DNA from: Clitoria ternatea
Taxonomy: Eukaryota > Streptophyta > Magnoliopsida > Fabales > Fabaceae
Assembly: GCA_037962975.1 (NCBI GenBank)
Contig: JAYKXN010000072.1
Coordinates: 434,001-498,000 of the forward strand
DNA: 64,000 nucleotides
Direction of reading: 5' to 3'
Of the stretch, positions 33,226 to 46,022 are shown piece after piece. The translations under genes and the position numbers were made by a program. How positions within the stretch are numbered: position 1 is the stretch's first letter; each line of letters opens with the position of its first letter. The notes beneath the pieces were generated by a model that did no database searches, was not told the origin of the DNA, and worked only from the letters and a program-made list of their open reading frames with translations.

Positions 33226-35381
33226 GAGAAAATAATTCAAAATTACCAAAGGAAGAACGTTTCTAATAAAGTCATCATCATTGTTTACACTTTGATTTTA
33301 TTAAGTTATGTATAAAGAACCACCTAATAATGCTTAACTGTATATTATTAAATCAAAATTATCATCATTGTGTATGTTTTAATTTAATAAGGATATATAT
33401 AAAGAAGTATCTAATAATGGTTAGTTTTTTCTTTTCTTTAAACAAATACTCAACGCTTATATCAAACAACATACGAAGATTACAAGGGTCGTCTTACATA
33501 TGTGACTTAGATATCACACTCGTCAAGGTTGTTATAAACTGTTAAAAGAATTTATTATCATGATCAACAACGGATATTATGTAATTCACTTATAACAAAA
33601 AAAGATCACATGAGAATGGTACAATTTTATTTAATAACTTCAAACATTGATATATCTTTCATTATTTTTCATTATGGTAACATGTTTTAGAATATTTAAA
33701 ATTTAAATCAATGATAATTATTATATATATTAATAAGTATTATATATATTAAAGATATTTAATATTAGATAATAATATTTAACATACTTATGACCTGAGC
33801 ATGATACTTATATATGATAAATGTTTTCAAATCTTATACATTTTTATTTGTTGGTTATTTACTAACATACAAATCAAAATCACTTATATATTAAAATCAA
33901 CCTTTTGTTACTCTGATTAATATGTGTAAATATCACAAACAATGACTTACTTATTTTTATGATGTCATTTATCATGACATTTGTCTGAATCTTATCAATC
34001 ATGACTTTTTTATATGTAGAACATATTAGTTATTAGTGTGGAAACATATATTTTGATACCATCATTGTATTGAAAATTAAAAATCTAGAATGAAATAAAT
34101 ATTTTATAATTTTTTACTTTTATATTTAATTTCTAATTTTTCTTCATTTAAATAAAATTTATTTTTTAAAATCAAATGAAGATAAATTTAATAAATCGCC
34201 ACTTATCAAATTATTTTTATTCATTAAATATATCTTATATTGAGTGTTCTATTCTATGATTGAGACATCAATAAAAAGGTAACATTCATAAAAAAGTTAT
34301 ATAAAAATTATTAAAATTTAAAATCTTATAATATTCATAAATTTATGAAGAAAAAATTATGATGGTAGAAAAGGAACATCTGATATAGAGACATTGTCTT
34401 TTTCAAATAAATAAGTAATACTAATACTTATGTATAATCATAAGGTTTAAAATATATAAACAAACTATGAAAATTAGATGTCAATAAAATATATGATGAA
34501 TAAGTTGATAGAAACAACTATCAACTTAAAGAATTCACATTGTAATTGTGATTTGACATAAAAGATCAAAATTGACATTTTATGAATCCATTCATAAACA
34601 TAAAATCCTTTTCTATAAAAAATTTAACATTATAGAAGTAAAATTAAAATGAATAAAAAAATAAAACTAGCATCTATTCCAGCATGATCTTCATCTTGAT
34701 CATAAACTTGTGTTTTTTTGTTACCAGAAGATGGGAGTGCAATGAGATGAAGCACTTTTTGAGGATACAAAACCTGTTAAAAATGCTTGTGCTAGGAGTG
34801 CTTATTAATTTAAAGAGATCTTGTGAGTATGTCCACCAATGGTGATTAAGTATATATTTTGAAAGTAATAAAGTTAATGAACTAACTAGTGTTTATTGTA
34901 AAAAAAAGTGTTGAGACAATAATCCCTTAGAATAGGATTACTTGACAAATAATAAAATATTTATTGAGTAAAAAGTAATTAGAAAAATCAGTGAAAGGAT
35001 TATATTTAGATAAAAGTCATCGTTATTAATTATGTACACTTTAATTTATTAAGATATATAAAGAACCATCTAATAGTATTTAATGTATTGTTATTATTAA
35101 ACTAATACTAAAATGTTATACCAAATTATATATGAAGATTATGGGGTGACTTTAAATATCAGAGTTAAATGTGTCACTTATAGATGTTAGAAGCTAACAA
35201 AAGAATTGGTCATCATGGTGGACTTTAAATGTCATGTACTATACGTACACTATCAAAATAAAGAATAGTGAAATTTAACAACCTAAATTGGTGTATGTTT
35301 TATTATTTCACTTGATGTTTTTGTTTGATATAATGTTTAGAATACAAGTAAATTATAATCATTTGATAATCCCATTGTGCA

Positions 35382-35419
<38 letters not shown>

Positions 35420-38165
35420 GCGAAAATTTTTGTTATTACAAAAAATAAGACATGACATATTTAAGAAGCCTATACGTACAGAGAAGACATATACTACCAA
35501 AATCTAAATTTTATCTTAAAGTAAAAAAATGTTAAATATGGTTATATTAATAAATAACTAAAACATATTTAGACATATCAGTTATATTAGATTTCTAAAA
35601 AGTCACAATATCTTTAGTCTTCTATCTAATAATAGGAGTCAAAAAATGTATGATGATAGCAGCAAACATTAGTCATAGTCACGGGTTGAGGAAAACTCAC
35701 ATAACTGATTTTAAAATATACATAACACTTCACGTTAATATCTAGATAGATTCGGGCTGATTTAATTTGAGGACATTGAGTAACATATTATTTAATAAGT
35801 GGCTACATTTTATCATGACTGATTAAACTAATTTCAAGTGAGGTTTCTCAAATAAATACACAATATATGTTTGGTATCCTTTGAGTTATTTAATGTTGCT
35901 ATGGGTCTATATGCATAGCTTAATACAGACAAAATTTTGCACCCTAAAAAATAAAGAGAAAATATGGCGTCGCATAAAGTAAATCTAAAGGCTGAGAATC
36001 ATGAACTTATTATCTTTATACATATAAAGATTAATTGGAAAGAGAAAATGTATATTGAAAATACTTTTTATTTTTTAAATTATATAACAATACCAAATTA
36101 TGAATTGACATCCAACTTCTAAGATCTTTTATATTTCTTTTGAAAAATATAACTCATATAGTTGAATCAACCTTTCTTAATGTTATAAACATGTGTAAAT
36201 ATCCCAAATAATGACTTATTTACGTTCATGATGTCATTTCTCATGACATTTGTTTAAATCTCTCCAATCATGACTTTTTTATGTGTAGAACATATTAGTT
36301 GTTAGTGTGGAAACATATATTTTGATACCATCATAGTAGTTAAAGTTTAAAAATCTTGAATTGAATAATTATTTAATAATTTTTTACTTTTATATATCAT
36401 TTATCATTTTGCTTCATTTAAATAAAAAATATTTTTTTAAAATCAAATAAAGATAAATTTAATAATCGTCACTTCTCAAATTATTTTTATTCATTAAATA
36501 TATGTTATATTTAGTTTCTATGCTATGATTGAGGCATCAATAAAAATATAATATTCATCAAAAATGATCATTTTATATAAAGAGACGTTATTTTTTTTTC
36601 AAATAAATAAGTAGTACTAATACTTGTGTATAATCATAAGGTTTAAAATATATAAACAAACTATGAAAATTAGATGTCAATAAAATATATGATGAACAAG
36701 TTGATAGAAACAACTATCAACTTAAAGAATTCACATTCTAATTGTGATTTGACATAAAAGATCAAAATTGACATTTTATGATTCTATTCATAAACATAAA
36801 ATCCTTGGGTATAAAAAATTTAACATTATGAACTAAATTTAAAATGAATAAAAAAATAAAACTAGCATCTTTTCCAGCATCATCTTTATCTGGATCACAA
36901 ACTTATTTTTTTGTTACCACAAGATGGGTGTGTAGTGACCCAAAGCACTTTTGAGGATACAAAACCAGTTGAAAATGCTTTGTGCTAGGAGTGCTTTAAT
37001 TTAAAGAGATCTTATGAGTGTGTCCACCAAAGGTGATGAAGTATAAATTCTAAATGTAATAAAGTTAATGATCTAACTTGTGTTTATTATAAAAAAAAGT
37101 GTTGAGATAAGAATTCCTTAGAATAGGATTACTTGGAAAATAATAAAATATTTATTGAGTAAAAAATAATTACAAAAATCAATGAAAGGATTAGATTTTA
37201 ATAAAAGTCATCATTATTAATTATGTACACTTTAATTTGAATAAGATATATAAAAACCATCTAATAGTATTTAATTTGTTATTATTATTATTATTATTAA
37301 ACCAATACTAAAATATTATACCAAATTACATATGAAGATTTTGGGGTGGCTTTAAATATCAGAATTAAATGTGTCACTCATAGATGTTGTTAGAAGCCAA
37401 CAAAAGAATTTGTCGTCATTGTGGACTTTAAATGCGATGTACAACACTTACACCATTAAAATAAAGAATAGTAAAATTTAACATCCTAAATTAGTTTATA
37501 TTTTATTATTTTACTTGATGTTAATGTTTGTTATAATCATTTGAGAATATATATCCATTGTGCATATCACTACAACAAAAAGGAAATTTAGCGGCGGTTA
37601 TTTTGGAATATAGCGGAGGTTTAAACCGCCGCAACCGCTGGAATAACTGCCACTAACAGTTTAACCGCAGGGTAAACCGCCATTATGATTTTATCTGCAG
37701 TTACAACTGCCGCAAAAAATAAAAGCCATTTAGATGCCGCTTAAACCGTCACTGAAAGTGTCAATATTTTCAAAAAAATAGGTTTTCCTTAATTATAATA
37801 AATTATTTTTTATATCCACTAATTTTTAAAAGTCAGATTTTACCTTTTTTATAACATTTTTTTATACCCGTTAATGTTTTTAATGTGACAATTATAGATT
37901 ATATTTTATATATTAATTGATATTTATACTTTAAAAATAAATTTTAATATACAAATTAATTTGTTTATCAACATATAAATAGAAAAAACTAAATTTCTAA
38001 AAATATAATTATGAGATCAATTTATAGTCAACTATAATTATATTAATAACAAAATCAATATAGGTCTTAACCAGTTACACATCATTTATAGTAAAAGTTA
38101 AACAATCATCTACAAACTCATATATATATATATATATATATATAGTCAAATAAAACATAAAGAAG

Positions 38166-38222
38166 CTAAGGCTGAACACTAGCCAAGGAAGAGGGCCTGG
38201 CTTGTGCAGGTGATCCTTCATC
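38166..38222 (-). pseudogene. Possible captured terminal exon
   Basis: On the minus strand, ATTTTAATTTCAG is followed by 18 sense codons rich in Ser/Pro/Ala and a TAG at 38166-38168. The clean acceptor and open frame suggest a last exon from a host gene. It may or may not belong to the metallophosphoesterase captured nearby. Confidence 0.35.
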
Positions 38223-39511
38223 CTGAAATTAAAATAAATAAAATATAAATTATTGTTATGTATTAAAAATATAGAAATTTAATCTATAGCAAATGGAACC
38301 TATATTAAGTGGCAAGTCATATATAAATACCCAACAACCTGTAAATTATTTTATTAAAATTTATGTGAGGATATCCACTATAATAGATTTCATTATTATC
38401 TATGAATATTCAAAAGTTTGATGAATATCTATTTCATTAATATGAATAGAATACAAAATAAATTTTTTTCTTTAGATACAAATGATAAATAGTTACTATT
38501 TACAATTATGAATATCCATTTAGATTTCTGATCTTATTATTAATTAGACTACATAATTTTAGAAAAAGGATAAAGAAAATTGGAGGACTAATTAATAAAG
38601 TTATTTATAAAAAAACTACAATCATATAGTATAAGAGGGGACTAGAGAACCAAATAAATCATATATCAAATTAGTTTGTAACAAACTAAAATATTTATTG
38701 AATTAGCAATTTTGTATGACGTAGAAAGTAGTTAAGAAATTAAGAAGAGGAAGTTTTAGTGATATTTTAAAATAAAAGCTTAAAGGCATTAGTTAGGTTG
38801 TTAGCAGTTTCCATTAAATAAAAACATGTTTGTGTATTGTGAAATCATGGAATCCAAACTAGAAATGGAATCCTAAGTGCTGCTGCCAATCTGCGTTTAA
38901 TAGATCCAATTCAAAATTCTAAAAGCTACGAATCCCTCTGCTAGCCTAGTGGATCACCACCAACACTCAACCGTTCGTCAAAAGTTATTCGAACCCTTTA
39001 TTTATTTTTTATGTATCTTACCTGTGCATGTTAAGGGTAATAAAAAGATTTCTATCAAATTTTAATTTTATAACAATGATAAGAGTTTTATGATCTAACT
39101 TTTAAAAAAGTAATATTATATGTGATGTTATATGCAAATGTTAAATACTAAATATGTTTTTAGTCTAAAATTTGATTTTAATTTCTATATTTTAAAATAT
39201 TGGTTTAAGTTCTTGTGTTTTGTAAATAATGGTTTACACATTGTCTGAGGCAAACATATTCATATCAAACCAAGGAAAATGAATTGAAGGCTGTGATTCA
39301 TAACATAATTGTTTCAAAAATCAAAATCAAGGACCAGCATTATTTGATCTCAAGCTTGAAGAGAAAAATGTATGATATTTCCTAGGATCAGCCAAGTCCA
39401 GCACACCAAATTACTAACCACAGATTAATTATAGCTGAACACATATGAAATGAAAGAGAAAGAAACAAGTATTCGTCATATGAACTCACAATCAAATAAG
39501 CACTTGATTAC

Positions 39512-39598
39512 CTTGGCTTCAGAGCTTGTAAAATGTATTCAGAAGCATTTATAGGAAGGGTATGAAGCATCTCATATATGCCACTCCTAATGAGTTCC
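39512..39598 (-). pseudogene. Captured exon of a PGAP5/Ted1-like metallophosphoesterase
   Basis: An exact 87-bp exon (29 codons) is bounded on the minus strand by TTGCAATTAG and GTAATCAAG, normal acceptor and donor sites. It encodes a Glu-Met-Leu-His-Thr-Leu-Pro...Ala-Leu-Lys-Pro segment that in plant calcineurin-like (PGAP5/Ted1-type) phosphoesterases stands just before the metal-binding His-x-His block. The retained introns show capture at DNA level, not from mRNA. Confidence 0.65.
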
Positions 39599-39779
39599 CT
39601 AATTGCAAAGACAAAACAAAACAAATTAAATAGAAGTTTGACAGCATGGATACTACAAGAATATGTATTGACTATTGCTTACAAACTAAACAATAAAACA
39701 AAAGCTAGCCACTGACTATATGCACAAGTTTATAGAAAATTATTTTTTCTTTCTCTAAAACTTAGAATTCATTGAAAAA

Positions 39780-40319
39780 GTAATTCAGCAAAAAGGTAAG
39801 TTAGTGGAGTAGAAGCACAGGGTCCAGATCCAGGTAACATGCTGCTTTCCCTCTCGAAAGAGTTATAGTCTGCATCTCAAAAGTTAGTGGAATCATTTAG
39901 TGTCTTTGTTGCACCCTCTGTTTACACATGAAGTTCCAGACTTTCCCTCTCAATTACTTTTTCAACATCAAAATGCAAGCTGTTGTTTCTACAAAGTAAA
40001 GCCACGGTATTCAGAGATACAAAAATGATGTTACCAAGTTCAAATACAGCACAGCCAGAAGAATCCAATCCTGGTAATTTATGAGTGATCCAATCAACTT
40101 TGCTTGCATCAAGATTACTGCATTCTCCAATATCCCTATCACCAAGAACAACACATCAAATGGAAGACCAACAAAAGGGCCTAGCACTTTGTAAAACTGT
40201 TGTAGCACAGACATCCATTTACTCTTTGTTAACTCTGACCCTTTTGTAGAAACATCTCCCAAGACAAGAAGCAAGTCAGGCCTCAAACTCTCAAAAGATT
40301 TCTGGGCAGTTGGTGCATC
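39780..40319 (-). pseudogene. Captured exon of the same metallophosphoesterase, decayed
   Basis: Minus-strand sequence begins after a TTTTTAATTTAG acceptor (40320). It encodes a Leu-Leu-Val-Leu-Gly-Asp-Val-Ser block holding the phosphoesterase G-D motif, then K-W-M-S-V-L-Q-Q-F. A one-base insertion near 40160 shifts the frame. In the next frame a Gly-Asp-Arg-Asp-Ile-Gly-Glu-Cys block and an F-V-S-L-N segment are clear. In-frame stops then occur near 39922 and further on, while weaker similarity (Gly-Ser-Gly-Pro) persists to about 39800. The family acts on GPI anchors in the secretory pathway. This copy cannot make a working enzyme. Confidence 0.75.
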
Positions 40320-42323
40320 ACTAAATTAAAAAGAGTCAAGAGAATGAAACTCAAATGTGAATGTCAATGTTCACATTCACCAATTAAGTAAATCAAAATT
40401 CTAAGCTAGCATGAGGCTTGCCACTACAAACATACAAGCCACATGAACTAAGCACTACCTAAAGTCCTATAGAAAAAGGTTCAACTTAGGACTACCATAG
40501 TCTATAATCCAATATTACACTTACCTCCTGATTACCAAATACAAGAAAATTAAGCAAATAAACAAAATAAAGAAGTTCTTATTATATGAGCCATCATTTT
40601 TCCTCCCAGGCAATATTTTTAAGTTCAATTAAACCCACAAATTAATCTTCAAAATTGTATCAGTGAAACATTCACCTTCCTAAATTTCTAAAAAACACAT
40701 GTTAATCCACGATTCAGTTTAGCCATTCTCCACTTTATTTTTATAGTTGTTCCTCCAGCAAAAGTACCTGTTGAACAAGAGATAAAGAATGATTAGGCTG
40801 ACCCGAATAGAAAATAGGACTTGTGCTCTCTTTAGAGAAACCAGATCTCTTGGGAACTATTTTAGAAGCTTCAAAACAAAAAAAAAGTTATGTTAATCAA
40901 GAGAAATTGAGTACCATATGGATGAATCCTATATTATGGTGTAGACAAGTACAATTGGTAAGATGTTCTGCAATCTTCCCTAAGCTCCCCTTTTGAGGAA
41001 GACCATTTCTAAGTAGCAATAAGCAAAAGATCATCTAACCATGTTTGATTCACAGTATAAATGAAACCAGATCACAGCATAAATGAAACAAAAATGTTCT
41101 CTAATTAGAAAAGTACCTGTTGAACAAGAGATAAAGAACGATTAGGCTGACCCAAATAGAAACATAGGACTTTGCTCTCTTTAGAGAAACTAGATCTCTT
41201 GGGAACTATTTTAGAAGCTTCAAAATAAAAAACAAGTTGTGTTAATCAAGACAAATTGAGTACCATATGGATGAATCCTATATCATGGTACAGGCAACTA
41301 CAATTGGTAAAATGTTTTACAATCTTCCTTAAGCTCCCCTTTTGTGGAAGACCATTTCTAAGTAACAATAAGCAACAGATCATCTAACCATGTTTGATGA
41401 TAATACATCAAAATAATACAGGATCAAAGTATCCTGGGAAAACATCAAGTTTGTTGAAGTCAGCAGCCTGCATTTAATTTAGATTTCCTGAACCTAATGC
41501 CTTCGGGGATTGGCTTCAGTTTTAGGATTTTTTTTCTTCTTCTATAGTGTACAGGTAATGCATTTGAATCAAAAGATGCATCACTAATCAAAAGATTCAT
41601 CACTAAAATCATAACAATTTTTTTTAGGAAAAGTTATATAGAACTTACATGGAAATGAGAGAGTCACTGCATTAATGTTAATTTTAAATTAGAAAAATTC
41701 ACTTTTTAATTTCTTGACATGTGTCCTGAGCCACACATACAAAAGCCAATCTATTATTTACATTTTATGCCTTTTATTTTTTTCCATATATATTCCTCAG
41801 AAGCCTTTTTCAAGAACAAAGTAACTCCACAGAGCAAGAAGGGATATTGGAAGGTACAAAGATAGCACATGGACTACAGAATCAGTAAATGCTCAAGCAG
41901 AATTTGAGCTTTCCACAAAGAAGACAGTGAAAATTATTAGATATTAAAAAAGCCTATGAGATTTTTGTATTCACTCTATTTGTAGTTTTCCAAACAAAGC
42001 AAAAAAAGCATCATAACCTTTCACACCTAAACAGAGCAACAAACATACAGATTAATTAAATTTGTTGAAGAGAGTTTTCCCCATATGTTAATTAAATTTG
42101 TCTATTTCCACTTAATTAATCAATCAATATTAAAATGACTTATAGATAACGTATAGGTGTGATTAAAAAATCGTAACTTTATCAATAACACTCTCACTTC
42201 AAAAGGCGTATAAGAAATCTCCAGAGCAAGTTCTAGAAAGTATTGAAAACACTTTGTTATGTCACTTTCATGGTTATTAAACCAGCGAGGAGAAAGATAT
42301 TCTGGCATTATACTTTTTAACCA

Positions 42324-42629
42324 CTAACAATGTGTTTCATTTTTATTAGCAAATACAGTACCAATGAACAAACGACCAACTAGCAACATGAGAAACATGG
42401 GAAGTAGCAGTACCTTAATGATGTGAGAACGATGGCAAATGAAGGCACTAAATGTCTCACCAATTGTCATGAGTAACAGGACGCAGGCACGAAAGCATCG
42501 ACGGTTGATGAGGGAGCGAAACGTGAAATACATGAGGGGGAAAGTGAAAGGGGGAAAGTGAATGATTACAGGTTTAGGGATTTTGGACAACTGAAGGGAA
42601 AAGAGCTGAATGGAAAATAGGGAAACCAA
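42324..42629 (-). other. Hydrophobic reading frame, CACTA copy 2
   Basis: 101 codons. The second half matches the hydrophobic frame of copy 1 (3581-3787, minus) with few replacements. An adjacent frame at 42120-42308 (minus) has ordinary protein-like composition. Either may be a captured exon. No family was recognised. Confidence 0.25.
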
Positions 42630-42853
42630 ATGGATACAAGAGAAATGAATAGGTCAGACATGTGCGAGGCATATGCATCTTTAGTTGGGTATTAACGGCG
42701 ATTCAAGTGATACGCAGGCCCAACCGCCTTTATAATAATCTATTAGTGGCGGTTAAATAAAATCGCTACTAAAACCGCGGGAACACTCTCAGCGGCGGCG
42801 GTTATTATAAAACCGCCGCTATATTCCTGCCGCTAATTTCTCATTTTCTTGTA

Positions 42854-42856
<3 letters not shown>

Positions 42857-42890
<34 letters not shown>

Positions 42891-45800
42891 TTGAAAATTT
42901 TAGTTATTATGAAAAATAAGACATGATATATTTAAGAGCTCTATACATAAAGAGAAGACATATATTATCAAAATCTTAAATTTATCTTAAAGTAAAAATG
43001 TCAAATATGGTTATTGATGAATAACTAAAACATATTTACACACATTTATTATATTAGATTTATAAAATGTCATAATATCTATAGTCTTCTATCTAATAAT
43101 AGAAGTCAAAAAATGTATATTGATGGCAGCAAACATTAGTCATAGTCATTGGTTGAGGAAAACACACATAACTAATTTTAAAATTGAATTAACACTTCAC
43201 TTTCTTTTTTAGATGGATTCAGCCTAATTTAATTTTGGGATAATTTATAACATCATATTTAATAAGTGGCAACATTTCATTATGACTGATTAAACTAATT
43301 TCAAGCGAGTTTGTTAAAATAAATACACAATATATGTTTGCGATCACTTGAGTTATTTAATGTTGCTTTGTGTCCGTATGCATGGCTTAAGGCAAACTAA
43401 ATTTTGAACCCTAAATTATTAAGAGAAAATATGGCGTCACATAAAGTAAATCTCAAGGTTAAGATTCAGAAACTTATCAACTTTATACATATAAAGATGA
43501 ATTAGAAAGAGAAAATGTACAATGAAAATACTTTTTATTTTTGAATTATATAACAATACCAAATTGTGGTTGATATCCAACTTCTAAGATCTTTTAGATT
43601 TCTTTTGAAAAATATAACTCATATATTTGCATCATACTTTCTTATTGTTATAAACATGTGTAAATATCTTAAAAAATGACTTATTTACTTTTATGATGTC
43701 AATTATCATGACATTTGTTTGAATCTCACCAATCATGACTATCATCAATACATATGACATATTATTTTTCAGATTGGTAAAATAAATTTTGATTCCAAGA
43801 GTGCAGTTAAATTTTAAAAATGTATAATTAAATAATTTTGATAATAATTTTTACTTATATATTTGTGGTTTTAATCTTTATCCTCTTTTTAAAATAAAAT
43901 TTATCTTTTAAAAAATCAAATAAAGATAAATTTAATCTTCAATTAATTTTATTCATTAAATATATCTTATATCTAGTGTTGTACGCTATGATAGAGATGC
44001 CAACAAAGGTGTGATATTTGTCATAAAGATATATAAAAAATTATGTAAGTTTAAAATCATATAGTAATTATAAATTTTTGAAGATACAATCAATGATAAT
44101 AGAATATTTGATATATACCTATAAGTTAGACAGAATAAATAGATAAATAGTATTAGCATTTGTGTATAATCATATCGTTTGAAATAGAAAATCAAACTAA
44201 ATAAATAAGATGTTAATTTTATTTATTTTTATCATTTTAATTTCATTTCTATATTGGTAACTTTTTTCTCTAGACGAGGATTATATATGTTAATAAATGA
44301 GTTCGTAGAATGTCAATTTTGAGTTTTTAGGTCACCGGTCACACTTAAAATGTGAATTCTTGAAGTCTATGAGTGTTTTTCATACCCTAAACCCTAAACC
44401 ATACATTATAGAAGTAAAATTAAAATGAATAAAAATAAAACTAGCATATTTTTAGTATTATCTTCATCTCAATCATAAACGTGTTTTGTTTATTACCACA
44501 AGATGGGAGCGCAATGAGATGAAGCGCTTTTTGAGGATACAAAACCTGTTGAAAATGCTTGTGCTAGGAGTGCTTATTAATTTAAAAATATCTTGTGAGT
44601 GTGTCCACCAAAGGTGATTAAGTATAAATTCTAAAAGTAATAAAGTTAATGAACTAACTCGTGTTTATTGTAAAAAAAAGTGTTGAGACAATAATCCCTT
44701 AAAATAGGATTCCTTGACAAATAATAAAATATTTATTGAATAACAAAGAATTACAAAAATCAGTGAGAGGATTAGATTTCAATAAAAGTCATCATTATTA
44801 ATTAAGTATACTTTAATTTGATTAAGATATATATAAAGAACCATCTAATAGTATTGAATTTGTTGTTGTTGTTATTATTATTAAGCCAATACTAAATTGT
44901 TATACTAAATTACATAAGAAGATTCTGGGGTGGCTTTAAATATAAGACTGAAATGTGTCACTCATAGATGTTGTTAGAAACCAACAAAAGAATTTGTCGT
45001 CATAGTGGACATTAAATGCCATGTACTACTGTTACACCATCAAAATAAAGAATAGTAAAATTTAACATCCTAAATTGGTGTATGATTTATTATTTTACTT
45101 GATGTTAATATTTATTTTAATGTTTAGAATACAAGTGAATGATCATCGTTTGATAATATAGATTCATTGTGCACCCATATATATATATATAAAGTGTGAA
45201 AATTTGGTTATTATTAAAAATAAGACATGATATATTTAAGAGGTCTATACATACAGAGAAGACATATACTATCAAAATCTTAATTTTATCTTAAATTAGA
45301 AATGTCAAATATGGTTATTAATGAATAACTAAAACATATTTAGACACATTTGTTATATTAGATTTATAGAATGTCATAATATCTATAGTCTTTTATCTAA
45401 TAATAGGAGTCAAAAAATGTATATTGATGGCAGCAAATATTAGTCATAGTCATTGGTTTAGGAAAACACAGATAACTAATTTTAAAATTAAATTAACACT
45501 TCACTTTATTTTTCAGATGGATTCGGCCTAATTTAATTTTAGGACAATTTATAACATCATATTTAATAAGTGGCAACATTTCAAGATATGACTGATTAAA
45601 CTAATCTCAAGTGAGTTTGCTAAATTAAATACACAATATATGTTTGGGATCCCTTGAGTCATTTAATGTTGCTATGGGTCCGTATGCATGGCTTAATGCA
45701 AACTAAATTTTGAACCCTAAATTATTGAGAGAAAATATAGCGTCACATAAAGTAAATCTAAAGGTTGAGAATCAAAAACTTATCAACTTTATACACATAA

Positions 45801-46022
45801 AGATGAATTAGAAAGAGAAAATGTACAATGAAAATAGTTTTTATTTTTGAATTATATAACAATACCAAATTATGGATTGACATCCAACTTCTAAGATCTT
45901 TTAGATTTCTTTTGAAAAATATAACTCATATATTTGCATCACACTTTCTTATTGTTATAAACATGTGTAAATATCTCAAACAATGAATTATTTAATTTAA
46001 TGATGTCATTTATCATGACATT
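42857..46022 (+). repeat. Tandem array: A remainder, B, inverted B, A
   Basis: A resumes with a long (TA)n tract after the CACTA element. B starts at about 43773, the inverted B segment is at 44214-44392, and A continues from 44393 to the family Y insertion. The order copies that around 13900-16040, evidence for a higher-order repeat. No gene is seen. Confidence 0.8.
44214..44392 (-). repeat. Inverted B segment (copy 3)
   Basis: About 180 bp of reversed B sequence end at CATACCCTAAACCCTAAACC, joined to A. It is nearly the same as the copy at 31988. Confidence 0.8.

Larger units (their letters stand above)
31591..37567 (+). repeat. Tandem array: B, inverted B, A, B, A, A
   Basis: B start (31591-31987), inverted B (31988-32166), A fragment (32167-32767), B fragment (32768-34036), full A unit (34037-36305, 2.27 kb), then an A unit (36306-37567) cut by the second CACTA insertion. 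Junctions between A and B fall at different points in different copies, as expected from unequal exchange. A (TA)n tract is at about 35383-35415. No host gene is seen. Confidence 0.8.
37568..42856. mobile_element. Non-autonomous CACTA element, copy 2, with captured host exons (Pack-CACTA)
   Basis: Ends CACTACAACAAAAA and TTTTCTTGTAGTG are flanked by TAT (37565-37567 and 42857-42859), with GCGGCGGTT-type subterminal repeats. Flanks on both sides are nearly identical to those of copy 1 (ATATATCCATTGTGCATAT on the left), so both copies come from one insertion amplified with its A unit. It is 5.3 kb. The extra 2.6 kb relative to copy 1 holds pieces of a host metallophosphoesterase gene in reverse orientation. 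The 350-bp tandem duplication is present (from about 40760 and 41108). No transposase was recognised. Confidence 0.9.

Noticed and set aside
38936..39010. tRNA-derived SINE-like fragment (TAGCCTAGTGGATC and TTATTCGAACCC as possible A and B boxes, followed by T-rich sequence)
   Set aside because: Boxes are imperfect, no target duplication was found and the fragment sits inside CACTA copy 2. Too weak to list as a feature.
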